A stretch of DNA of 64,000 bases, taken from assembly GCF_000219625.1 (NCBI RefSeq), contig NC_018216.1, forward strand, positions 1,240,001 through 1,304,000, read 5' to 3'. Each line of letters begins with the position of its first letter. Within the stretch, counting starts at the first letter, position 1. Made by a program: the position numbers and the translations under genes. Origin of the DNA: Zymoseptoria tritici IPO323 (taxonomy: Eukaryota; Ascomycota; Dothideomycetes; Mycosphaerellales; Mycosphaerellaceae). Below the pieces are notes generated by a model, which was not told the origin of the DNA, ran no database searches, and worked only from the letters and a program-made list of their open reading frames with translations. Of the stretch, positions 29,612 through 38,885 are shown piece after piece.

Positions 29612-30585
29612 ATTGTCCGTGGGATCTCAGAGACTGTTTGCGCCGTGTGCGGAGATCGGTAGAGGGAGTCGCGAAGAAGCGGGCTATCGGCGCCGCTGGA
29701 CAGTCTCGATGGAGGTGGTAAAGGGCGCAATTTCGGGCGGTGCAGACGATCTCTTGATAGAATGCCGGTGGTAGGTCCTTGTGTAGATGTGACTTGACAC
29801 TGTGACTGAGGTTTGTTGTAGGTAGGTGAGGTAGATGTGGCTGGCGTGAAGCTCTCGGTAGATTTGACCATGTGACGCAGGCGCGAGAGCATGGAGCCAG
29901 ATCCCGCGGGAAACAGCTGTGGCTTTGGCACATTGAGACCACCATCCGGAGACAAATCACACTTCATCTCACCATCAACATGAAACAACTATACGATGCC
30001 ATCTCGTGGCGTGCGAATGCAACACTAGGGACCACTCAAGACCGTCACCTTGTCGTCCTGACTGTGCTGAAAACCTGCTTGACGATAGAACTACAATATT
30101 TCACCGCAGCGTCTTGACGGATACCATCAGCCGGGCTATACATGCATTCACACGAACGCGTCGCATCGTATCGTCATCAACGTGTAGATGATCTGGCTGC
30201 ACGGTGCTTTCGGTCTGTTTGGACGGCACGCCAGTACATGCAAATGGAGCAGGTTGGACAGATTGAGCAGTGACTTGCTTCGGACGGACCTCTCACGACT
30301 TGGCCGGCCTGGGACCAGTGCGAATCCATTGCATTCAACTCAAGGGCCACGTCAATGAAAACTCACTGACATTCGCCGGCGCACAGCGCTCGCTTCAGGC
30401 GCCAAATGGTTTTGGCGGGCCTACATCCTCTGCGAAAGCCTACGCCGTATTCAGACAGCAGAGCCTCTTCATGCCTCTGTTGATGACAATGGTATCTGAT
30501 GCAGCCCCAGTCTATTGATGTTTCGCTCGAAAAATCTAAGCAGTGCGGCTAGACCTTCAAAGCTTGCTCTGCGCATGGTCCGCAT
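29612..30585. other. Intergenic, YPT7 promoter and region 5' of truncated ABCA gene
   Basis: 974 bp. No trace of the missing ABCA half (no Walker A, signature or TM-rich frame) was found on either strand. A possible splice acceptor (TCAGCAAATCAG) lies just downstream of the proposed ABCA ATG. Confidence 0.5.
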
Positions 30586-33428
30586 ATGATATTATATGGC
30601 TCACTCCGTGTAGGTGGGTGCCTGGCGAACAGACAGGGTCGAAGGATTGTCAGCAAATCAGTCGCGCCTTTGCTTCTCAAACTCGACGAACGGGGTCTCT
30701 CAGGCTATAAGATCGAAGGGCCTAGCATCGAGAAGATCTTCCTTCGGCTATCCGACGAGATGAAATCGGAAATTCCCAGCAAGCTTACTGCGAGCAGCGA
30801 GCACAGGGATGGCATCGATACCTCTGATCGACCCATGACCCTCTACACCGGAAAGCCATGCGGGCCATTGAGACAGATGCGCGCTCTCTACATCAAGCGG
30901 CTCGCTATTCTCAAGCACAACTTCATGCCTTACCTCGCAGCCTTCTTCGTCCCGCTGGTCTTGGCTGGGCTAGTACCACGCTTCCTTCGCAGCGCCGAAG
31001 CAGGCGGTCTTCAATGCAGCGATCCGAATGCAGGTTCGACTTATGAAAGCAATCCCTCTACGCTTCTGCCCCAGGCCTTCCTGTACGGCACGACTGTCGC
31101 GCCACCCAGCGCGGTGGATACATTGGAGAGACTCCTACCCCGAAACGGTTTTTGCTACCAGCCGAGTGGTACGGCTGGGTACTCCGGGGTGGGATACTGC
31201 GAGAATAGCGATTACGACACCAAGCCCTGGAGTGAGGTCACGACTGCCACCTCTTTGGACGCCTTCAACGCTGCCATCATCCCTCAGGGGCAGTACGGGT
31301 ACTCGCAGGGCGGATTCTTCGTCCGCGGGAACGACGCCCCTCTCCTTGCCTTTGCCGCGGGTTACACATTTTCTGCGAGTGTGGAAATGCTGGGTGCCTT
31401 GGACATGGTCCTGACTAACACGACCGTGGGGGTTTCGCACGCATCCTTTGGCCAGAAGTATACGCCGCAGGACTTCTATCAGTCGCTCGTTGCGGTGTTT
31501 ACAACGATTGGGTTCTGTTTGTTCCCTGGTCTTTTTGCACTGTACCCCACAAGGGAGCGATTGCAAAAGGTTCGGGCCATGCAATACAGTAACGGCATCA
31601 CGAGCGGTCCGCTTTGGGTTGCATACGCCTTGTTCGACTTCTGTTTCCTGTTGCTGATCGCGATACTGGTGACTATCATCTGGATGACCAACGGATACGG
31701 TTACTATGGCTTGGGGTACATGTTTGTGTAGGTGGTCCTGCGCCGGACTCCACTATTGCCACGCTGACCTGATGAATACAGAGTGCTACTTTTGTATGGG
31801 ATGGCCGCGACGGCGTACTCGTACGTGATCTCGCTATTTGCGCCGTCACAACTTGCTGGCATCGCGATGACAGTCATCGTTCAAGTCGTAATAGCGATGC
31901 TGTACTTTGTCGGGTAAGTGCAATTCTTCATTCGCATAAAAGAGACATCCTTTGCTAATCTCGATTTACCAACAGCTGCTTCTTGACAGTCGATTCGGCC
32001 AATGTCACGGTCGTCGAGCACGATCTGAACATTCTTTACTACACCATCGCTCTGATCTGCCCGGCTGTCAGTCTGCTGCGCGCACTCTTGGTCAGCATGA
32101 ACATATACTCCCTCTCGTGCGATGAGGCTATACTGGCATCATATGGCGGCGCCATGGACCTTTACGGAGGTCCCATCCTCTACCTCGTCCTGCAATTCAT
32201 CCTCCTTGTGACGCTTCTCATTTTCTACGAGTCTGGCGGAAGCCTGGAAGCATTTGGCATCCATATCGGGCCGGCGAAGAAGCACAAGGACCATGAAGAC
32301 GATGAGAAAGGCATCGTAGGCTCGGACGCCGAGTTGGGAGAGGAGATCCATCGACTGTCCTCAATGAACGACGGGTTGCGGGTACAACACATTTCCAAGA
32401 CTTTTGGACGCAACAAGGCTGTCGACGACATCAGCTTTGGCATCCTACCATCGGAGAAGTTCGCTTTCATCGGTCCGAATGGCGCCGGTAAAAGTTCTAG
32501 TATCAGCTTGATTCGAGGCGAACTGCGTCCGGATCCTTCGCGACGATCCGAAATCCATATCGCTGGAGACAGTCTGTTCGATTCGCCCGTCGCAGCCAAA
32601 AGCCATCTCGGAGTATGTCCCCAGTTCGACTCCGTGGACTCGATGACCCTCTCTGAGCACCTCCACTTCTATGCTCGCGCCCGTGGCCTTCAAGGCAGAG
32701 AAAAGAACTCAAACGTCGACGAGATCATCAACCGCCTTGGCCTCACTGAGCACCGGAAGAAACTTGTGAAGAAGCTCTCCGGCGGCACAAAACGCAAGCT
32801 CTCCCTCGGCATCGCTCTCATCTCCAATCCATCGGTACTACTACTCGACGAGCCTTCGAGTGGCATGGACGCTGCCGCAAAACGAACCCTCTGGGCCACC
32901 CTCCACGCTATCTCCGCAGGTAGGAGTCTGCTTATCACGACGCATAGCATGGAGGAAGCGGATAATCTGTGTGATCGAGCGGGCATCATAGCGAAACAGA
33001 TGCTGGCACTTGGCACGATCTCGGACTTGCACGCGAAGTATGCCGACCGAATTTACGTTCAGCTCGTCCATGAACATGCTCCGCGTTCGACCGATCAGGA
33101 GGTGGAGCGGTTGTGGACGTGGGTACGCTCGACATTCCTGGTGGCTGAGACGGAGAGGTCGGTCGGTGGACAGGTCAGATTTGCCGTCCCGATCAAGAGG
33201 GACGGGTCAGACTCGAGCGACCTTCTGGATGGAAGCCATATGGGCAAGCTGTTTCAAGCTATTGAGGCGAGAAAGGTGGAGGTCGGTGTTCGCGACTACA
33301 GCATTGAGCGGTCCTCGCTGGAGCAGGTATTTTTGAATGTGGTGGGTCGACATGATGTGGAAGAGGAGAACTCGCATGCCGTTGAGCGGAAGGGGCTGGT
33401 CCAGAAGTTCCTTCGCAGAAAGAAGTGA
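30586..33428 (+). CDS. ABCA-type ABC transporter, apparently lacking its N-terminal half
   Basis: Model: join(30586..31727,31782..31913,31976..33428), 908 aa if the ATG at 30586 is used; introns of 54 and 62 nt. Order: residues ~20-65 resemble the tail just after NBD1 of a full ABCA protein (LLKLDERGLSGYKIEGPSIE, then KIFLRL). A TM helix (~110-130), a large Cys-containing extracytoplasmic loop and five more TM helices follow. Then comes one complete nucleotide-binding domain: Walker A GPNGAGKSS, signature LSGGTKRKLSLG, Walker B SVLLLDEPSSGMD, and switch His in TTHSMEEAD. ABCA proteins move lipids and normally have two TMD-NBD halves (about 1600 aa). TMD1-NBD1 is missing upstream, so this is a half-size remnant or derived half-transporter. 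The start is uncertain. Confidence 0.82.
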
Positions 33429-33755
33429 GCGATTTATGGCTCGTCGCCGCCTCGGATTGTAATGAATATCTTACATTTGAGACGAATATGGATGTGCTGT
33501 TCTTGAAGGATTGCTTACATATCTCGTCGGATACGGTATACCACAAGGATGACTCAGCTGGCTCGCTCCTTCCTTCCGAGGATAGATAGCAACCTCACTT
33601 CATTTTTCATTCACTTACGACCAAACGACATTCGCAGACCAACACTTACATCTATTTCGATAAAGGACCCTGACAGCGGGGACTCGGAAAAGAACCTGGA
33701 GCTCTCGAATTGATTGTGTGCCTATTACCACGAATCCATCTCACTTCCCAACAAC
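33429..33755. promoter_or_regulatory. Promoter of the ornithine cyclodeaminase gene
   Basis: 327 bp with a CA/CT-rich leader before the ATG. It includes one TGACTCA heptamer, listed separately. Confidence 0.5.
33550..33556 (+). promoter_or_regulatory. TGACTCA, candidate Gcn4/CpcA site
   Basis: Exact match to the binding site of the amino-acid-starvation regulator Gcn4/CpcA, 200 bp upstream of the ornithine cyclodeaminase ATG. Several such heptamers are expected by chance in 64 kb, so this is suggestive only. Confidence 0.35.
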
Positions 33756-35221
33756 ATGCCACTCACTGTCCTCAGCGACTTCGACGTCAACAAGATCCTC
33801 CACTCCTATAACAAAGAGGACATCGAAGCTCTGCAAGAAACTCTAGCCGATGCATTACATTGGTACTCCACGAGCAACGACGCCAACGATGCCTGTTCCG
33901 ACTATCAACCCGAGCGAACACACCTCAAACGCAAAGATGGATCGACGACACTCTTCATGCCGGCATCGGGATTGACAGGACAGGGAATCAAGGTCGTGAA
34001 TATTGTGCCGCCGGACGCAACTGGACTGCCAGCTTTCAAGGATGATGCGAGTCTGGGTTCGGGTGATTCCAGAAGCTCGATTAGTGCGCAGTCGAGGACG
34101 GATTCGATTTCGACGATTGAGAGTGTGGCGAGTTCGAATACGAGTGCGTCGGTGAAGACGAAAGGGTCTGATACTGTCGATAAGATGGGAGAGCTTACAA
34201 TGAACTCTCCCACGGCCGGGAGTTCAACTTCAACGATTCGAGGATCATTGACGTTGCTGGACAACTTGGGAAACACGACTGGTAAGATCGAGTCACCTTG
34301 CAAGCTTACGCCCCAACTAACGCAATCCCAGGTCTCATCAACGCAGAAGAAGTAACAGCCTTCCGCACCGCCCTGGCCGCCACCATGCTCCTCAAGAAAC
34401 GCCACTCAGTCCACACAATCACCATCTTCGGGGCAGGCAAACAAGCCTACTGGCACGCCCGACTCGCCCTCCTCCTCCGCGGTCCTGAGTGCCACCACCT
34501 GAACATCATCACCCGCAACTTCTCCACCGCCCAGCAAATGATCCAACGTCTTTACAATCCCCAACCAGAGGATCCAGACTACGTCAACCACATCGGACCG
34601 GGCTACAACTCCAAAACGAAAAAGGAGATCCTCACCCCTTCCCATACCGAATACCACCGCCTGCTGAAACAATACGTGCGTCAAAGTGAAGTCATCTTCA
34701 CCACCACCCCTTCCACCACCCCTCTCTTTCCAGCCACCTACCTCACCAACCCCTCCGGCCGCACGAAAGGGCGGTACATCTCCTGTATCGGCTCCTACAC
34801 GCCTTCCATGGTCGAGATCCACCCGGACATCCTCCGCTATGCTGTGGCTCCACATCATGAACATCGACATATCCATAAACGACAAAAGGAAGGCGGAGCC
34901 ATCATCGTCGACACCGTGTCTGGCTGCTTGAAGGAGGCAGGGGAGGTGATACAAGCGGGACTCAAACCGGATCAAGTCGTCGAACTGGGTGAACTTTTCA
35001 TGCTGAAGAGGGATGCGGAGAAGAGGATGAAAGAAAAGGGCGAGAAGACGACGGAGGGAGGTTGTAATTTGCAGGAGAATGCGGGGTTGAGGGAGTGGTT
35101 GACACGGGGAAATGTGATTTATAAGAGTGTGGGGTTGGGGTTGATGGATGTTACGGTGGGGAATGCGTTGGTGGAGACAGCGAGGGAGAGGGGGGTGGGA
35201 GTTACGATTGAGCGATTTTGA
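33756..35221 (+). CDS. Ornithine cyclodeaminase / mu-crystallin family protein
   Basis: Model: join(33756..34281,34332..35221), 471 aa; 50-nt intron with a CTAAC branch joining NTTG to LINAEEVTAFRTALA. The N-terminal dimerisation domain shows LFMPASGLTGQGIKVVNIVP. The Rossmann NAD domain starts at ITIFGAGKQAYWHARLAL and continues through VIFTTTPSTTPLF and ISCIGSYTPSMVEI. Bacterial ornithine cyclodeaminase turns ornithine into proline and ammonia; other members act on other imino acids. Fungal substrates are mostly untested. The protein is about 130 residues longer than bacterial enzymes, mainly because of a Ser/Thr-rich insert at ~95-165 between the AFKDD strand and LTLLDNLG. Confidence 0.9.
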
Positions 35222-35683
35222 GGGAGGTGGTGCGCAGAGGTCATGGCTGGTGGTCTCGGCTCGCGCGGTGGATAAGACTTTGCATGATTTGCGAGATCTT
35301 TTGGGCTTTGGTCGTGTCCCTGTATGAGTTCATGGAATTGAGGCTGTTACCTTGGGACTCTGTGGGTGACATGCGTTCGTTACGGCCAAGTTCTCCATGA
35401 CCGTTGATCTTCGTTCCTGGATGAAAGCAAGATCGTCAATTCCGCGATTTTGTTCGACACTCATCCAAAGCCAGCTGACTCCTCCTCGTCGTCAAAAAGC
35501 CTTGATCGTAAACCACAAGCTTGGTCATTCCATCTCATCATCAAAACCTCCCGTCGTCAACCAACAGACCTTCTCATCCAATCCTGCCCAATCTTCAGTT
35601 CCTCGACAGCGTGGCATCTTCCTCGCTATTCAAATGCCCTCCCCTCCTCATCACATCCTCATCCCTCCTCCCTCCCCACCCCT
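35222..35683. other. Convergent 3' intergenic region
   Basis: 462 bp between two stops. Strongly CT-rich toward its end; open frames there reflect composition, not genes. Confidence 0.4.
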
Positions 35684-37276
35684 TCAAAACCCCCTCTCCC
35701 TCCCACGTCCACTCCCCTGAGCTACCTCCTTAATCAACCGACACCCCTCCAAACACCTCAAATGCCCACACCCCAAATTACTACACGTCACTTGCTCCAC
35801 AATCGTCGTACTTCCTTTCCTCGTCCCTCCTCCAGACTCGGTCATTCCTCCCTCGCCACACGCACAACAAGTCCACCGCTTCGACCACCCCCACGCCGAA
35901 CTCGGCCGGGAAGATGACGGATGAGGGGATTCCCATTGATGCAGGCCGAGGGTTTCGTTGAAGAGAGGAGGGCGGAGGGCGAGGGGGTAGATTTCTGTCT
36001 CTTCGGAGGAGGAGGAGGAGGGGAGGGGTTCGGTGGAGTCGGAGTCGATATGGTTCGGATTCGTCGTGGTAGGATCGATGTTTTTGTCGGAGGATTTTTG
36101 GTCGGGACTGGAAACGAGGTTGATACGTTTACTCGTCCGACTCGTCATCTTCTTCGCCGAGGGATTCGCTTTGCTCAACACCACAGGCGGGAGTGGAAGC
36201 TGCGTGAACGGCTGACTCGTCCTCTTCGCCGCCTTCTTCGTTCCCAGCTTCAACGGCGCAGGAACATCCATCCCATCGGCCACATTCCTCGGAGCTTGTA
36301 ATTCATCTTCACTATTCGCGCTACTGCTGCTATCCGGACGCATGTCGCTGTCCATACTCGGGGGCATCGGCAGTGAAGAACCATCCCGCAACTCGGATGC
36401 TCGTGGAGGAGGTGGGGAGGGACTGCGTGAGGAAGCGGAGTTCTTCTTCCGGATATTGAGACCCGGCGGCACATCGACGGAGATGGAATTTTTCTTCTTG
36501 CTGGAGGAGGATTGGGAGGAGTTGCTATTCCGAAAGGAGTCGACGCGTTCATCTCGACGGGTTTGAGACCTCGTGCTGCGTCGACTGAAACTCTCCCGAG
36601 CGGCGGTGAGGATGTCGATGTCGCTTTCACTGGCGGATTTCGGTTTGCTCGAGGCTTTGTCACCCGGTTTGAGCATATTGAACCTCAACGGCGTGGTGAA
36701 GCGGGAAGCTCGCACCGTCACCGCCCTACCACTCCGATCAGATTTATCTGCCAACGGAGATCCCTCGAAGTCGAGGATATTTTCCGTCGATGCGGTCGCT
36801 CGATGGTGGACTTCTTTCGGAGATGTGATGGATCCGTTGCGGCCGATGTCGGGGAGGGACTGGGAACCTCCTGCGCGGGACTTGTATCGCTGGAGGAGAG
36901 CTGTGGAGGGCGAGATGTGGCGGATTGTGTTGTTGGCGGGGAGGATGCGGGGAGGAGGGAGAGGGATGGCGGTGAGGTCGTCGGGGGCGACGCTTTCTGC
37001 TAAGTCTGGTGGGAGGGAGTTCATGTCGTCGGAATGAGTGTACTGATAGTTGCTTTCGTCAGTCGTCGTTTTGGAGCTCCACATCGCCTTGAGCTGGTGC
37101 AGCAATGAAGGCATGTGTGTAGGGCAAACGGGGAGAGGAGAGCGCTTCAACGATTGGGATGTTGATGCATGGCTGAGATTTTCGCGAGCAGATCGGACGA
37201 CAATGAAAGGGATGATTTCTCGTTTGTGACTTACCCGCAGCTTCTTCCAAAACTGGAATTTGGGTGAAAGCTCCAT
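35684..37276 (-). CDS. Unknown disordered protein with C-terminal Cys-rich zinc-ribbon-like module
   Basis: Preferred model: complement(join(35684..37093,37235..37276)), 483 aa. Exon 1 MELSPKFQFWKKLR is followed by a GTAAGT donor, and the acceptor CACCAG leads to LKAMWSSKTTTDE. The frame is also open without splicing, and an internal ATG at 37114 would give 476 aa. Residues 1-400 are Ser/Pro/Lys-rich and disordered. The last ~75 hold RWTCCACGEGGM, then QVTCSNLGCGHLRCLEGC, a pattern of paired Cys plus CGHxRCxxC expected to bind zinc. I have seen similar C-terminal modules in fungal hypothetical proteins but know no function. The long disordered part suggests a regulatory or scaffold role; that is inference. 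Confidence 0.7.
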   Translation of the reverse strand: MELSPKFQFWKKLRVSHKREIIPFIVVRSARENLSHASTSQSLKRSPLPVCPTHMPSLLHQLKAMWSSKTTTDESNYQYTHSDDMNSLPPDLAESVAPDDLTAIPLPPPRILPANNTIRHISPSTALLQRYKSRAGGSQSLPDIGRNGSITSPKEVHHRATASTENILDFEGSPLADKSDRSGRAVTVRASRFTTPLRFNMLKPGDKASSKPKSASESDIDILTAARESFSRRSTRSQTRRDERVDSFRNSNSSQSSSSKKKNSISVDVPPGLNIRKKNSASSRSPSPPPPRASELRDGSSLPMPPSMDSDMRPDSSSSANSEDELQAPRNVADGMDVPAPLKLGTKKAAKRTSQPFTQLPLPPVVLSKANPSAKKMTSRTSKRINLVSSPDQKSSDKNIDPTTTNPNHIDSDSTEPLPSSSSSEETEIYPLALRPPLFNETLGLHQWESPHPSSSRPSSAWGWSKRWTCCACGEGGMTESGGGTRKGSTTIVEQVTCSNLGCGHLRCLEGCRLIKEVAQGSGRGRERGF

Positions 37277-37591
37277 CGTGAATATGGCGCGAGACGCGAC
37301 CTGGTGAAGTGAAGTCGAGCTCTGAATTCGTCTGTCAAGGAGGAAGAAATGAAGTGAACGAAAAGTCGACAGCTTGTACCTGAATGAGCCGCACAAGAGT
37401 CAAATCGAACCAGAACGTAGGAAGAGAAGAAGAAAAGGATCGAGGTACCTGCCCTGCAATGAATTCTGGTATTCCTCCGTCAAAAGCTGTCCTGATTACA
37501 GCATCTCGACCAGATGAACGCAACATGGCGAAAGGGTAAGAATTGACGAACCGCTCCACCAAACCTACCAACCACTGCATCCCAAGGTACC
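37277..37591. other. Intergenic between Cys-rich protein and MAPEG gene
   Basis: About 315 bp; presumed promoter of the former and 3' UTR of the latter. Confidence 0.4.
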
Positions 37592-38250
37592 TCATCTCAC
37601 CATACTGACACCCGTCCACGCCGCCATCACGTAAAGCGCCAACTGCGGAATCGCACCCAGAATATACCCCGGCAGTCTCCCCTTGCCATTCTCCGCCGTC
37701 TTGCTCGTATATCCAATCTGGTACACCTACAACGAACCCACTTCGTCAGCAGTTCCCCTCGACCAGCGATTTGTCCAAAACTCACAATTCTCCCCACAAC
37801 CCACGTCGCTCCCAATCCCGCCGTCACAACCGGCCACTTCAACCCGGAGATGAGCATGGCAATCGCCACACCCGGATGATTCTCCAAGAAATTCCCATGC
37901 GCTCGCTGCGCGCAGTTGAAAATGTGCATCGCTTGCTTTTGCTCGGGCGTCGCGGAGGACATGTCGGCGGTGTCGGCGTGGGCTTTGGGGTATTTGATGC
38001 CGGCGGGTTGGCGGGCCATGCTGACGCGGAAGCCGTGCCATAGTCCTAGCTGTTGGATGGACGGCGGGTCAGTGGGGAGGTGAGGGGAGGGAGGGTGGAG
38101 GAGGCCGTACGAAGAAGGTCGCGGCGGTGACGGTTACTACGTAGCTGAGAGGGGTGTTAGTTGAGGATGAGGTGGTAGGAGGAGGAGGGCCAGGTACCCG
38201 TATTCGCGTGGGAGGGCGAGGCCTAGGGCGGTGGTGGAAAGGGTGGACAT
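37592..38250 (-). CDS. MAPEG-family membrane protein (microsomal GST3-like)
   Basis: Model: complement(join(37592..37726,37786..38049,38111..38144,38198..38250)), 161 aa; introns of 53, 61 and 59 nt, exon 2 only 34 nt. Joined start: MSTLSTTALGLALPREYG-YVVTVTAATFF-LGLWHGFRVSMARQPAG. The core motif FNCAQRAHGNFLENHPGVAIAM is the glutathione-binding MAPEG signature (RAHxNxxE). Four TM helices fit the ~150-aa family length. Relatives are trimeric ER or outer-mitochondrial membrane enzymes (MGST3, leukotriene C4 synthase type) with glutathione transferase or peroxidase activity on lipophilic electrophiles and lipid peroxides. Exact activity is inferred from the motif. Confidence 0.93.
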
Positions 38251-38885
38251 GGTGATAGGAGTGTAGTGATATGCAGTGAGAGGAAGATTGAAGGAGGAAA
38301 GCTGAGGTTGAAGTTGAAGACCGAGACGCTGAAATGGCTGAACGATCTGCGCTCCACTCTTCCACCTGCCCGTTGACCGCGATACCTTTCACCCTTTATA
38401 TGTCGACGAGTTTGCTCTCCGTCAATGGTTCACAGGAGTGCAGTGTGCAGAGCGGGATCGGAGTGAATCAACGCGCCGCGTCTGAAGTACACGTTCACCT
38501 CGGCAGCAATCCCTTGCCTATCGTCCTCGCGTGTCCAATAATGTCGTGCCTCTTACTCGTGTGGTGGAAAGAAGGAGCGGATGACATATCGTCGCAACTC
38601 GCTGATCAATCAATGCGTGTGAGGTGTGAACAGTATGCATGTTTTTATGCACAAAGAAGGATCTATGCACGACCTGTCTGATCCTTGACAATCGGGCGAG
38701 AGTTGCCCCGAATCCGATACCGAGATGGAGTCCACTGTAGTTCTACATCGACAGATTTGGGCGGGACGTCTCGATCGTGTACGACATGGCGGCTATGCTC
38801 AGTAACGGAGCATCGAAACCCGTCTCATCAATACTGTAGTACGATCCACGTTCTGCACAAGCCAGCGTCTTCCTGACTTCAGACC
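38251..38885. other. Intergenic, no supported gene
   Basis: 635 bp. A 115-codon frame with ATG at 38334 exists on the + strand but has no family resemblance and overlaps the MAPEG promoter, so it is not annotated. Confidence 0.4.

Noticed and set aside
29612..30585. Search for the missing ABCA first half as a degraded pseudogene
   Set aside because: No Walker, signature or TM-like frame found on either strand.
38334..38681. 115-codon + strand frame with ATG
   Set aside because: Compositionally unlike neighbouring genes, no family match, overlaps a promoter.
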